A stretch of DNA of 64,000 bases from SHVO01 sp041905795. GTDB taxonomy: Bacteria; Pseudomonadota; Alphaproteobacteria; Rhodospirillales; Rhodospirillaceae. Below, in pieces: positions 42,869 to 52,229 of this stretch (positions are counted from its first letter, which is position 1; each line of letters starts with the position of its first letter). Below the pieces are notes generated by a model. That model was not told the origin of the DNA. It searched no databases and saw only the letters and a program-made list of their open reading frames with translations. Position numbers and translations under genes: made by a program. Location: positions 1-64,000 of the forward strand of contig JAYRKL010000014.1 of the NCBI GenBank assembly GCA_041905795.1, read 5' to 3'.

Positions 42869-45800
42869 CTACGGTTGCAGTCCGCAGGTGGTGGTCATGT
42901 CCGTCACCACCCCGACCCGGGTATTGTCGACGACATGCTGTAGATAGCCTGAGAACTCCGAGGCGACCGTCACCACGTAATGACTCTTGCCGGCTGGGTC
43001 GATCTTGGGTGTCGCGCCGGTTTCGATGTCGTTGACCGACAAGATCGCCTGGCCGCCGGCGGGGATCGACGCCGTGCGGTAGGAACCGAGTTTGGCGCCA
43101 TCGCCGGCATTGGCGATGTCGAGAGTCACCGTGGCGGCGGCCTTGCCGGTGTTGGCGACGACGATCGAACTGGGATAACCGGCGGCGCCGATCCCCGAAG
43201 CGTGCACCGCGCCCAGCCGCGATGGGTTATTGCGGCTGCCGCTGTAGCAGGTCGTAAGATTGGTAAGGGTGCCGTCGCTGGCGTGCCACAGCACATGCTG
43301 AACTTCACCCAGCAGGTTGCCGGCAACTTGGATGGTATAGAAATCAGGTTTGGTGAAAGCGCCGGTGGCAGCCGACTCCAGCGTGGTCACTGGCACCTGC
43401 ACCCCGGCGCCGGCCGGAATATTGGCGCTGTTCCAGACCGCGAGCGTGTTGCCGGTGCCGGGGTCCGTCAGCGTGACACTGGCGATCCCGAAATTGGTGC
43501 CGGTGTTGAGCACGCGCAGAAACGACTGCGATCCGGGCTGGGCCGACGAGAAGATCGCGCCGAGCCGGACATTCGATGTGGCGGCGACGGCCGCAACCGA
43601 CGTGAGCGGGCACACCGTCGACATGTCGGTGACGACCCCGACTTTCACATTCTGCATCAGGTGCGCGATATGGCCGGTAAACGTGGACTCCGGCTTGATC
43701 ACGTAATGAAACATGTTCGCCGCCGGCGTGATTCCGGCGCCCACCTCGATCGCGGCGACCGTATAGATCCGCTGCCCGTTGCGGCCGGCCACCGGGTCGG
43801 TCTGGAATCCGCCGAGCCGCGTCCCGGTCAGGGCGTCGTAAACCCCGAGCGTCACCCGGGTCGATTGAGTTCCGGCGTTATAGACCACGACCGAACTCGG
43901 GTACCCCGCCCCCAGGAGCGTCGAGTGCACGGCCATGAGTTGCGCCGGGTCGGCGAGCGAACCGGAGCTGCAGGTGGTGAGGTTGGTCAGCGTATTGTCG
44001 CTGATATGCCACAACACGTGTTGGACATAGCCGGCGAACTGGGATTCGATCACCGCGGTGTAGAACTGCGGCTTGGTGGTGATCGCCGGGGTCGCCGCGG
44101 CCTCGATGTCCTGGATCGCGAACTGGCGTTCGACCCCGGGGGCAATGGCGGGGCTGGTCCAACGCCCGAGGGTGCTGCCGGTCGCCGCATTGACGAGGGA
44201 GATCGTCGCCGTGCCCGACGCCGTGCTCGTATTGTAGAGCCGCACGAAGGACTGCGAGGCCGGCTGGATCGAGGAATAGACCGAACTGACTTGCACGGTC
44301 CTCGACTGGGTGAAGGTGGCCGTGACCGTGGTGTTGGCCGAGATGGTGATCGTGCAGCTCGCCGCCGTTCCGCTGCAGGCGCCGCCCCAGCCGCTGAAGT
44401 CCCAGCCGGGATCGGCGACCGCACGCAGCGTGTCGCGCGTGCCGGAATCGATGGCGGCGTTGCAGGAGGTGCCGCACGAAAGGTTGCCGGCATTGTCGGT
44501 CACCGTGCCGTTGCCGACGCGGGTCACTGTCAGGACCGGTACGTTCGGTACGCTGAAATTGGAATGCAACTGCGCCGCGTAAGGCAGGACCTCGGTGATC
44601 TTGCGGGCGTTATCTGCGGCCGCGGCGCTTGAATCGGCGACGCCCACAGGCCGTCCCTGGTAGCTGACCTTGGGGTTGCTGAAGTACGGAATGGTCGGGC
44701 ACGGCCGGTTCTTGTCGTCGCATTCATTGCCGTAGGCCATGACGTCGCGGAACCGGCCCAGGTCGACATACCCGTAGTTATAGCCGGCGGGGCCGGGGAT
44801 GCTGTCCGGGATGATGTAGCGTTCGTGGTTGGCGCCGAGCAGGTGCCCGACCTCATGGGTGAACGTGTCCACGCCGCAGTCGGCGATGGTGCCGATGGTA
44901 TTCACCTGATAATACGCGGCTTCCGCCAGGTCGATTTCGTCGGGTGCGTAATCGGGATAGAGGCCGCCGGCCAGGCCGCAATTGTCCTTATAGACGCTCC
45001 ACACCGACAGGATATCGCCGCCGGTGGTCTTCTGGAGACCGCGGATGCGCGCGAAATCCCCGGCGCCGATCATGGCGTCGTTCAGGACGTTTTCGCTCGA
45101 GGTGTTGGCGCCCTCGACATAGTTCACCAGCGCCGAGCCCGCCAGAGTCACCTGCGCGGTGATCTGGGAATTGGCGAGCGTGGTCCTGAGGTCGGCGAGC
45201 GCCAGGCCGATGGCGCCTTGCATATCGGGCGTCGCCTTCAGCGCGGCGGCGGTATAGGCGACATAGATGCTGATCGACGGCGTGGCGCCCGGCCGCTCAA
45301 GCGCGGACGGCGCCGGTTTCGCCGCAGGCGCATCTTGCGTGCGCGCGGGCGGCCGCACCGTGATCCCGGGGCGCCGCACCACGTCGTCGCGGCGGAGCTT
45401 TCCGGACGGCCGATATTCGACCACCGCGTGGGCCGCGGCTTCGGTCGGTATGATTCCGAACTGCTGTCCGCCGACAAGAACCTGCCCCGTCACCGCACCG
45501 TCGTGGATCACCAGCGTCACCGCACCTGTGGCGGCCACGGGCACGCCAGTCCAGACCGTGTTGCCCAGTTCATCGGTGATCGACTGCTGTTTGACGACGC
45601 GTAGAGCCGTGTCGGGGGCCAGGTTCAGGACAAACGCCTGTGCGTTCGCACTGACTTCGCCTGCAGGCCCGATCTCGACATCCGCCGCGGCCATCATGGC
45701 CTGAAGATAGCCGGCGTCGACCGCCGCCGACCGGCGCGTCAGAAACGGACTGTCGGGGTTCGACGGAGCCGCCGCAGCGGCGGCGCTTTCGGCCTCGCGA

Positions 45801-45976
45801 AACTGGAATAGCCCCGCGCCCGCGGCAACCGGAACCGCGGCAAGCGCGCGCTCGATGACCCCTGCGGCCGGCGCTGTTCCCGGAGCCGGCGCGGCAGCCG
45901 CGGCCAGCGGCGGCGTCATTCCCCCGACGACCGCAGCCGCCCACAGCGCGAGCGCCAGCGCACGTTTCTGAACCAT
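42869..45976 (-). CDS. Secreted metzincin zinc metalloprotease with duplicated C-terminal modules
   Basis: A 1035-residue exported protein: signal peptide, a propeptide-like region to about residue 215, then a metzincin protease domain. The zinc site is HEVGHLLGANHE (His374, Glu375, His378, His384) and the Met-turn is DVMAYGNE. A small InlB-like repeat (GNGTVTDNAGN ... GWDFSGWGG) comes next. The last two-fifths are two tandem copies of a module of roughly 220 residues, each with S-S-x-Q-P-x-S-Q-S-F, QHVLWH-x-S-D-x-TLTNLTTC and GVVTDM. The ATG at 45976 follows GGGGGAATTCAGG; a TTG lies five codons earlier. It probably digests external proteins; the function of the modules is unknown. Confidence 0.87.
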   Translation of the reverse strand: MVQKRALALALWAAAVVGGMTPPLAAAAAPAPGTAPAAGVIERALAAVPVAAGAGLFQFREAESAAAAAAPSNPDSPFLTRRSAAVDAGYLQAMMAAADVEIGPAGEVSANAQAFVLNLAPDTALRVVKQQSITDELGNTVWTGVPVAATGAVTLVIHDGAVTGQVLVGGQQFGIIPTEAAAHAVVEYRPSGKLRRDDVVRRPGITVRPPARTQDAPAAKPAPSALERPGATPSISIYVAYTAAALKATPDMQGAIGLALADLRTTLANSQITAQVTLAGSALVNYVEGANTSSENVLNDAMIGAGDFARIRGLQKTTGGDILSVWSVYKDNCGLAGGLYPDYAPDEIDLAEAAYYQVNTIGTIADCGVDTFTHEVGHLLGANHERYIIPDSIPGPAGYNYGYVDLGRFRDVMAYGNECDDKNRPCPTIPYFSNPKVSYQGRPVGVADSSAAAADNARKITEVLPYAAQLHSNFSVPNVPVLTVTRVGNGTVTDNAGNLSCGTSCNAAIDSGTRDTLRAVADPGWDFSGWGGACSGTAASCTITISANTTVTATFTQSRTVQVSSVYSSIQPASQSFVRLYNTSTASGTATISLVNAATGSTLGRWTSPAIAPGVERQFAIQDIEAAATPAITTKPQFYTAVIESQFAGYVQHVLWHISDNTLTNLTTCSSGSLADPAQLMAVHSTLLGAGYPSSVVVYNAGTQSTRVTLGVYDALTGTRLGGFQTDPVAGRNGQRIYTVAAIEVGAGITPAANMFHYVIKPESTFTGHIAHLMQNVKVGVVTDMSTVCPLTSVAAVAATSNVRLGAIFSSAQPGSQSFLRVLNTGTNFGIASVTLTDPGTGNTLAVWNSANIPAGAGVQVPVTTLESAATGAFTKPDFYTIQVAGNLLGEVQHVLWHASDGTLTNLTTCYSGSRNNPSRLGAVHASGIGAAGYPSSIVVANTGKAAATVTLDIANAGDGAKLGSYRTASIPAGGQAILSVNDIETGATPKIDPAGKSHYVVTVASEFSGYLQHVVDNTRVGVVTDMTTTCGLQP

Positions 45977-46028
45977 CCTGAATTCCCCCAAGCGCGGTAA
46001 AGGCCCCGTATTCCCCGCCTATTATTAG

Positions 46029-46263
46029 GCTCTCGCCGGTGGGAACAATACAGCTTTTGCGCGACGCAACCCTGATCGGGATGGCGAAAGAACAGAGATA
46101 ATCACGCCGGAAGAGCTTGACCTGCGGCCTCCACTTGATGGCCAGCTGCTGTCCGCCATCAAAAAAGTGTGGCAGTGGCGTCAGGAGATCGAAATTGAAT
46201 ACTATCTTTCTATAGACATTTTCGCTGATGCCAAAGGCTTCACGAAGCGATGCGTGAATAAGA
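46029..46263 (+). pseudogene. Fragment of a large serine recombinase, C-terminal region
   Basis: A plus-strand frame open from 46029 has no start codon. Its downstream part reads EELDLRPPLDGQLLSAIKKV, then WQWRQEIE and IFADAKGFTKRCVNK. This resembles the helical segment of serine recombinases, where a P-x-L-x-x-A-hydrophobic-A-R-A-x-x-W-R stretch is followed by the helix-turn-helix (A-x-x-E-G-V-T-x-R-Y-V-x-R). The frame is cut exactly where an insertion-sequence end (TGACCTACCACTGAG) begins. The identification rests on a short match. Confidence 0.45.
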
Positions 46264-46826
46264 TGACCTACCACTGAGTTTTCACCCAGTTGCAATTAGA
46301 GTCTTGGCCAAAGTTACGCCTTGCGGCGCGGGTTGAGCAACAGGCTGTGGCATGGAGCCATTAGTGCGCGCAGTGACGGAGCCTGTTGTGGTGATGTGTG
46401 CGGCGAATGCCGCGGGAGTCCGGTAGCTCGATGACGAGTGCAGCCGGGCGGTGTTGTAGTCCGTCCCCCTGGCCGAGGTGGCTTGGCGGGCATGAGTCAA
46501 GTTCCGGAACAGACTTTCGTTCAGAAGCTCGCCGCGCATCTTGTCGTTGAAGGATTCGATGTAGCCCTTCTGCATCGGCTTGCCCGGTGCGGTGTAGTGC
46601 CGCGCGACGACCTGGTTCTTCGACCACGCAAAGATAGCGTTCGAGGTGACCTCGGCGCCATGATCGGAGACGATCGTCTTCGGCCGGCCTCTATGGTTTA
46701 TGAACACCGATCTCTGCCAAACATTCCCGAGCGACGTCATGAGCAATGTTAAGCGTACGAATGCTGCGACCGTCGGTCAGCTGATCGTGAACGAAATCCA
46801 GGGACCACCGGGCATTGTCTGGTCAC
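46264..46826 (-). mobile_element. IS3-family insertion sequence remnant (end of orfB)
   Basis: The minus strand encodes the end of an IS3-type DDE transposase: NARWSLDFVHDQLTDGRSI, then RGRPKTIVSDHGAE (second catalytic Asp region), then ESFNDKMRGELLNESLF (catalytic Glu region). Between the first two blocks about 20 residues are missing and the frame shifts, so it is dead. The open part is 46282-46746. The terminus starting TGACCTACCACTGAG at 46264 looks like the inverted repeat of IS407-group elements. The other end and orfA are absent; the element is cut at about 46826 by the kinase pseudogene. Confidence 0.72.
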
Positions 46827-47605
46827 CTGATCGAACACGGATTTCGCGTCTCCCAGAATCTGCGAAAAACTGAAATCCACATGCTCCAGTGTGAGGCGAC
46901 CGGCATCGACCTTGGAGAAATCGAGAATGTCATTGAGGAGCTTGAGGAGGGTCTGCGCGCTTTTCGCCAGCATGCGCGTGATCTGCCCGTCCTAGGCCGA
47001 TTAATCTCCCGTCAGTAGCAAGTCGCAAATGCTCATGATACCGGTCATGGGCGTGCGTAGTTCATGGCTCATGGCGGCGAGGAACGAGGACTTGGCACGA
47101 TTGGCGGCGTCCACAGCCGCGCGCGCCTGCTGTTGCGCAGCCAGAACGAACTTGGTCTGGCTGAAAACGATAATCCCGATTATTAGCAGAAACAGAAAAC
47201 CCGCGAGTTCAGTCACGCGCACGGTGGTGGTGATGTTGTTGCGCCGCGCGATCTGCTGATCGAGTGCCCGGTTGTAGGTCACGTTGATCTCGGCGATGGC
47301 GGCTCGGATCTCGTCCATGACCTCGTTGCCGCAGCCGCGCTTGACGATGGCGAGCGCTTCGTCCTTCCACCCTTCATTGGCCAGACTGAGCGTGCCGGCC
47401 AGTAAGGCCAGCCGCTCGAACACTAGGCCTTGCAGGCGGTCGATTTCTTTCGCGGACACGAGGCCGTTTTTCCGTAAGTCGTTGAGATACGCCGCCAGCT
47501 GTTCCAGTTTGGAAAGGCTGGACCGGTACGGCGCCAGGAACCGCTCGTCGTCGGTGGGCAGATATCCGCGTTGTCCCAACTCGGCGTCCTGCAAAGTCCT
47601 CCGGA
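46827..47605 (-). pseudogene. Broken CHASE3-type sensor histidine kinase
   Basis: The minus frame holds a CHASE3-like sensor region (LQDAELGQRGYLPTDDERFL), a membrane helix (ELAGFLFLLIIGIIVFSQ) and the HisKA phosphoacceptor motif SHELRTP. Two in-frame stops, TAA (47001-47003) and TAG (46992-46994), interrupt it. The same frame then continues with RMLAKSAQTLLKLLNDILDF and SKVDAGRLTLEHVDF, the second dimerisation helix. It ends at FDQ where the IS remnant begins, so the ATPase domain is gone. The first membrane helix is also missing: the frame is joined to the end of an oxygenase pseudogene. Confidence 0.82.
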
Positions 47606-48234
47606 TATCCGTGGCTTCAGGGGCGCGTGCGTTGAAGGCAATTGAGATACGCGTTCCGCCGCCTCTATGGGGAGGGACACCGTGAGGCATATAGCTTGGA
47701 AAAAAGCAACATTGTGCCCGGCTGTGGTTTAAAGGTCAGGAACGTTGCAGTGAGATCGGGAAAGAAAAGGCTGGTCCTGGCCGGATTGGGATCAAACAGT
47801 TCCAGACTCGCTCCAGGGGTGCCGTGATCAGGTTCACCGTCATCGACATAATAGACACCTGACCAGGTCACGCCTGGGTGCATGTGCACGACATTGTGGG
47901 CGCTCCGGCGACTCACGTTGGCCCAAACGGAAATCGTCCAATTCCATGATTTCAGGGGGCGCCCGGAGTCCGCGTAGAGCCGCGCGGTCGCATCACTTAC
48001 GACCTCGCGCGCATGCGCCATAAACCGTTTGCGGGCGTCCGCGAAACTCTAGCGCTCCGGGTTCCGATTGCCCGCCATCCACGTTGCTGCGGCTGACGCC
48101 GGCGCGCGCCTCCGCTTGGGCCAGAATGGCGTTTCACAGTATCCCGTTGTAGTTCAGACCTTCCGCCCAGATGTGGTCGAGAATCGAGCTTCCGAATAAA
48201 TTGCCAAAAACCGGACGCCATCGAGATCGCCCAT
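47606..48234 (-). pseudogene. Broken 2OG-Fe(II) oxygenase (TIGR02466-like)
   Basis: An ATG at 48234 with AGGAG upstream begins MGDLDGVRFLA. Pieces of one protein then follow in changing frames: LFGSSILDHIWAEGLNYNG, a TGA at 48134-48136, AILAQAEARAGVSRSNVDGG, then MAHAREVVSDATARLYADSG and HMHPGVTWSGVYYVDDGEP (iron-binding region), and finally GGGTRISIAFNARA. Frame shifts are at about 48200, 48045 and 47695. The order matches the putative 2OG-Fe(II) oxygenase family. The last piece is in frame with the kinase remnant and makes a false chimeric ORF. Confidence 0.78.
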
Positions 48235-48630
48235 ATCAACGAGACTCCTGAAGAAGCAAATCGCCGGCTTTTGCCGCGCAGCCGCACCGCGACACGAAAG
48301 AACCCTTGCCCAGAAGCGCCGCCCCCAATCGCGACCTGCACCTCAACCGTACACCGCTGCCGGAGAGCCGGCCAGGAGACTGTAGGCCGCTCGATCAATC
48401 AAGAAAGCAAGGCTGACTGAGGGTTGAAACTGCCCATGGCAATGAGGTTTCTTGGAAGGGATGAACCGCTAGCCCTCAGGGCGCCCGTTTCCGATGAGCA
48501 GTTTTTTGTTATGGTGGCACGGCCTATTTAAGACGACCCCAGAGCCTATCGCTTCAGCACCTCTTGCACTCCTTTTCAGACAAAGCCGTCGTCCCTTTGC
48601 CGCGAAATGGCGAAGACCGGGAGAATATCG
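48235..48630. other. 396-bp non-coding region upstream of the sugar cluster
   Basis: This holds the start side of the oxygenase pseudogene and the upstream region of the sugar-nucleotide genes. It is visibly less GC-rich than the rest of the window, with a GTTTTTTGTTATGG run near 48501 and TATTTAAG near 48525 that could form a promoter. I see no gene with a credible start, no repeat copy and no clear terminator. Confidence 0.4.
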
Positions 48631-49176
48631 ATGACCTTTGACCTCACCCGCCTGAGCGCTTGCGGGCGCGACGTGGTTGTAAGCGAACTGGCTGAGATTC
48701 GCCGGCCGCACCTTGTCTCCATTGGCCACCATAGTGCGATCGATAGCTTTACCAGCATCAGCACGGCGGCTGAGATTGGTGACTATGTCCATATCGGCCC
48801 GGGCGCCTCGGTCATCGGGGGCGTCGAGGGAATGCTGCGTATGGGTCATTTCACAAACCTCGCGGCGGGCGTCAGGATTATCTGCGGGACAGACCGGTAC
48901 CTGGGTGCGGGACTGATCGGTTCTGGCGCGCTACCGCCGCGCTATCGCGATGAAATGCAGACCGCCCCGGTCGTCATTGAGCAATTCGCCAATGTCGGCA
49001 CCAATGCCATCGTCATGCCCGGCATCACCCTCGCCATCGGCAGCGTGGTCGGAGCCGGATCGCTGGTACGAGAGAGCACCGCTCCCTGGACAATCTATGT
49101 CGGCGTTCCCGCACGCCCTTTGAAGACCCGCGCGTGCGAGAAGATGATCGCCTATGCCAGGGAACTTGGTTATTGA
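48631..49176 (+). CDS. Left-handed beta-helix acyl/acetyltransferase (sugar O- or N-acetyltransferase)
   Basis: A 181-residue hexapeptide-repeat protein. Turns of the helix appear as AEIGDYVHIGPGASVIGG and ANVGTNAIVMPGITLAIGSV, ending with the typical TIYVGVPARPLK. These enzymes transfer acetyl or other acyl groups from CoA to sugars. GGGAGA is 8 bases before the ATG at 48631, so this start is preferred over the ATG at 48607. It opens a five-gene run on the plus strand of tightly spaced or overlapping genes and probably modifies the sugar made by its neighbours. Confidence 0.85.
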   Translation: MTFDLTRLSACGRDVVVSELAEIRRPHLVSIGHHSAIDSFTSISTAAEIGDYVHIGPGASVIGGVEGMLRMGHFTNLAAGVRIICGTDRYLGAGLIGSGALPPRYRDEMQTAPVVIEQFANVGTNAIVMPGITLAIGSVVGAGSLVRESTAPWTIYVGVPARPLKTRACEKMIAYARELGY

Positions 49177-49190
49177 GTAGGACTTGATTG

Positions 49191-49778
49191 ATGCTTCACC
49201 CGGCCGCAGGTGTGACCAAAATGGCTCGGCGTTCCGAAACCGGCAGCGATGCCGCACGCATTTGCGATCGTGGCATCGCGTTCGATACACCGTGGGTCCG
49301 GCTCACCCGCAAGACCGTGGACTTCGGCCTCGGCACACCGGCTGCCGAGTACTTCGCCCTGGAACTTCCCGACTACACCGCGATCTGTCCCAGGACGCGC
49401 GCGGGAAAAATCATCATAGTCCGCCAATATCGCCCGGCGATCGAACGATATAGCTGGGAGTTTCCGGCCGGCCTCATCGACAAAGCTGAAACGCCGGAAA
49501 CTTCCATACAACGCGAACTGGTGGAAGAAGCAGGCTACAGAGTCAGTAAGCTGGTATCGCTGGGGACGTTCTTCCCCGATGTCGGGAGGCTCAGCAACAA
49601 GTCGCATCACTTCTTCGGCGAAGTCGAAGCTGTAGAGGGATGGTCGGCCGAACCCGGCATCACCATGGCTCAAGTCACGCCGGCGGAGCTTGATGACATG
49701 ATCGCTGACGGCACATTCTGCTTTCTTCATCATGTTGCTTTGTGGCTCCAGGTGAAGACTGCGGGACTGCACAAATGA
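49191..49778 (+). CDS. Nudix hydrolase (ADP-sugar pyrophosphatase-like)
   Basis: A 195-residue protein with a complete Nudix box: G-L-I-D-K-A-E, then SIQRELVEEAGY, giving G-x5-E-x7-R-E-x2-E-E-x-G. The strand order before it (IIIVRQYRPAIERYSWEFPAG) is that of ADP-ribose or NDP-sugar pyrophosphatases. It may remove a side product or trim a nucleotide sugar in this cluster. The TGA stop overlaps the next ATG by 4 bases. Confidence 0.87.
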   Translation: MLHPAAGVTKMARRSETGSDAARICDRGIAFDTPWVRLTRKTVDFGLGTPAAEYFALELPDYTAICPRTRAGKIIIVRQYRPAIERYSWEFPAGLIDKAETPETSIQRELVEEAGYRVSKLVSLGTFFPDVGRLSNKSHHFFGEVEAVEGWSAEPGITMAQVTPAELDDMIADGTFCFLHHVALWLQVKTAGLHK

Positions 49779-50971
49779 CGCCGTCGTTCGACATTTGTGT
49801 GGTCGGCGGCGCAGGACATGTTGGCGCCCCACTCGCCACCGTACTCGCCGCGGCGGGCTTACGTACTCTGGCGCTCGACCGCAACGCGGCCGCGATTGCA
49901 ACCCTCAAGTCGGGGCGCATGCCGTTCTTGGAAATCGGGGGAGAAGCGCTGCTGCGTGAAGCCCTTACGCGGCAAACCATCGGATTCAGCACCGACCCGT
50001 CGGACTGCCGCGGAATCCCAGTGATCATCATTACCATCGGCACGCCGATTGACGCCTATATGAATCCCGTCTTCAGCGTGTTGACGGATTGCATCGATAC
50101 ACTGCTGCCTAACCTGGAGAATTCACAGACCCTCATCCTGCGGTCGACAGTACCTCCCGGCGCGACTGAATTTGTAGACCATTATCTGAGGTCGAAGGGC
50201 CACATCCATCCGATCGCCTTCTGTCCCGAGCGCGTTACGCAGGGCAATGCGATCGCGGAAATCCGCGAACTTCCGCAACTCATATCTGGCACCAGCCCGG
50301 AAGCTGTCGAGACCGCCCGCCGGGTTTTTTCGGTAATCGCACGCGACATCATTGAGATGAGCCCACGGGAAGCCGAACTCGCGAAGCTTATCACCAATGC
50401 CTTCCGCTACATCACTTTCGCCGCATCAAATCAACTCTACTGCCTGGTGGAGTCGTCCGGAGTGGATTTCAAGGCACTGCTCACGAAAATGAAGAGCGGA
50501 TATCCGCGCATGTCGGCGTTTGTCGGACCCGGATTTTCGGCCGGCCCATGCCTCATGAAAGACACCATGCAGCTGTTGTCGTTCGCGCAGGAGCGCTTCA
50601 GTCTTGGCCATGAGGCCATGCGCATAAACGAGGGATTGCCCAACTTTATCGTCGAGCGCCTGTCGCGACGGATCGACCTTAGCCAATCCATCGTCGGCAT
50701 TCTCGGCATGGCCTTCAAGGCCAATAGCGACGACATCCGGGAGTCTCTCTCCTACAAACTGCGCAAAACCTTGCGATACAACGGCGCGCGGGTTCTCTGC
50801 ACAGATGAGCACGTTCCTGATCCGGAATTCCTGCCGCTAGAGCAGGTTGTCCGGCAAGCGGACGTATTGATTGTCGGCGCACCTCACGACGCTTACCGGA
50901 ATCTGATCGTCCCCAAAGGAAAGATCGTTGAGGACGTATGGAACATCCTGAAGCCGGCAGGCGCCGCGTGA
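49775..50971 (+). CDS. UDP-sugar 6-dehydrogenase (WecC/UDP-ManNAc dehydrogenase type)
   Basis: A 398-residue nucleotide-sugar dehydrogenase that oxidises C6 of a UDP-sugar to the uronic acid in two NAD+ steps. The N-terminal Rossmann motif is VVGGAGHVGAPLATVLA. The catalytic Cys259 is in AGPCLMKDT with Lys262 and Asp263. The C-terminal UDP-binding domain has ILGMAFKANSDDIRES. The cysteine context (GPCLMKD) differs a little from the usual GGSCFPKD. It is coupled by 4-base overlaps to the Nudix gene before it and the methyltransferase after it. The exact UDP-sugar is not known. Confidence 0.9.
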   Translation: MTPSFDICVVGGAGHVGAPLATVLAAAGLRTLALDRNAAAIATLKSGRMPFLEIGGEALLREALTRQTIGFSTDPSDCRGIPVIIITIGTPIDAYMNPVFSVLTDCIDTLLPNLENSQTLILRSTVPPGATEFVDHYLRSKGHIHPIAFCPERVTQGNAIAEIRELPQLISGTSPEAVETARRVFSVIARDIIEMSPREAELAKLITNAFRYITFAASNQLYCLVESSGVDFKALLTKMKSGYPRMSAFVGPGFSAGPCLMKDTMQLLSFAQERFSLGHEAMRINEGLPNFIVERLSRRIDLSQSIVGILGMAFKANSDDIRESLSYKLRKTLRYNGARVLCTDEHVPDPEFLPLEQVVRQADVLIVGAPHDAYRNLIVPKGKIVEDVWNILKPAGAA

Positions 50972-52227
50972 ACCGCAACCAGATTGTCGCGGGGTCCGGT
51001 CGCAGCATCGTGATTACCCGCTGCCAGTGCTGTGGCGACGCCGATCTGCGGCCGGTCCTCAACCTTGGCTACCTGCCGCCGGTCAATACGATGCATGCTA
51101 TCGGCACGCGCCTGGCGGAGGACACCTTCTATCCCGCGGAACTCCTGCACTGTCCGCAGTGCGCATTGGTCCAACTCGGATGCGTTGTCGATCCCGCCAT
51201 CCTTTTCCCCGATCACTATGCTTACACCAGCGGCACAACCCGAATTCTGCGCGAGAACTTCGCCGCGCTGTATACCCAGGTCCAGGAGCTGTACCCGCTG
51301 GGAGGCGATGATCTCGTTATTGATGTCGGCTCCAATGACGGCACGTTGCTCGGCAATTTCTCCGGCCGGCACCGTGTCTGCGGGATTGAGCCAACCGCGG
51401 CGTCCGCCATCGCGGTTCGCGCGGGCATACCCACCATCAAGGCCTTCTTTAACAGCGACTCAGCCCGCGTGGCTGTCGAGGCTCATGGAAAGGCCAAACT
51501 GGTAACCGCGACCAACGTATTCGCGCACATGGAGGATGTTCACGCCGTCGTCGAAAATATTCTGACGATGCTCTCGGCCGACGGCATCTTCGTTTCAGAG
51601 TCTCATTACTTGCTGCCGCTGATCGAGACCTTGCAGTACGACACGGTGTACCACGAGCATCTGCGGTACTACTCGCTTACAAGCCTGCGCGCGCTGCTAT
51701 CGGTCCATGGCCTCGATGTGATTCATGCCAGCCGCATTCCGACGCACGGCGGTTCGATTCGCGTATTCGCCGCCCGCCGAGGGCAATACAGCCCCACCGC
51801 TGAACCCGCGCGGCTGCTGGGTATCGAGAGCAAACAGCTTGACCACGATAGCCTGCTTAACTTCGCGGGCCGCGTTGCGGCCTCAAAACTCGCGCTGCTG
51901 GCCTTGCTGCGCGATTGCCGGTCACGCGGAAAAATCTACGGAATCGGCGCCCCGTCCCGCGCCAGCACGCTGATCACCTACACCGGCCTGGATCACAACA
52001 TTGTCGATTGCGTGCTCGAGATCGCCGGGTCCTACAAGGTTGGCAAGTACATGCCAGGTTCGGTCATTCCGGTCATCGAGGAAACCCGTCTGATCGAGGA
52101 CCAGCCGGCATTCGCGATACTGTTTTCCTGGCATATCGCGGACGAGCTCATTCCGAAGTTGCGGGCGCGGGGGTATCGCGGACAATTTATCGTGCCGCTA
52201 CCCGAGCCCAGACTCGTGGACTCTTAG
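50968..52227 (+). CDS. Sugar C-methyltransferase-like protein (NovU/TylC3 family)
   Basis: A 419-residue protein of the three-domain sugar C-methyltransferase type. The N-terminal zinc-binding part has C-Q-C-C-G near residue 20 and C-P-Q-C about 40 residues on. The Rossmann core has LVIDVGSNDGTLLGNF. The C-terminal domain has GKIYGIGAPSRASTLITYTG. The conserved THGGSIRVFA follows the catalytic YHEHLRYYS. Family members C-methylate dTDP-4-keto sugars, or act on related nucleotide sugars. The GTG start overlaps the dehydrogenase stop (GTGA). Confidence 0.88.
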   Translation: MNRNQIVAGSGRSIVITRCQCCGDADLRPVLNLGYLPPVNTMHAIGTRLAEDTFYPAELLHCPQCALVQLGCVVDPAILFPDHYAYTSGTTRILRENFAALYTQVQELYPLGGDDLVIDVGSNDGTLLGNFSGRHRVCGIEPTAASAIAVRAGIPTIKAFFNSDSARVAVEAHGKAKLVTATNVFAHMEDVHAVVENILTMLSADGIFVSESHYLLPLIETLQYDTVYHEHLRYYSLTSLRALLSVHGLDVIHASRIPTHGGSIRVFAARRGQYSPTAEPARLLGIESKQLDHDSLLNFAGRVAASKLALLALLRDCRSRGKIYGIGAPSRASTLITYTGLDHNIVDCVLEIAGSYKVGKYMPGSVIPVIEETRLIEDQPAFAILFSWHIADELIPKLRARGYRGQFIVPLPEPRLVDS

Positions 52228-52229
52228 AG

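Noticed and set aside
42869..44632. Plus-strand open frame of 550 codons at 42980-44632
   Set aside because: It is the Gly/Arg-rich antisense shadow of the metzincin gene.
45980..46260. Left attachment site copied from the tRNA-Ser 3' end
   Set aside because: I looked for the TGGCGGAGAGGGTGG-type sequence near the left edge of the suspected island and found no convincing match.
45570..46295. Minus-strand open frame starting MQLGENSVVGHLIHA
   Set aside because: Its first part is antisense to the recombinase fragment and starts inside the IS end; the rest is a shadow of the metzincin gene.
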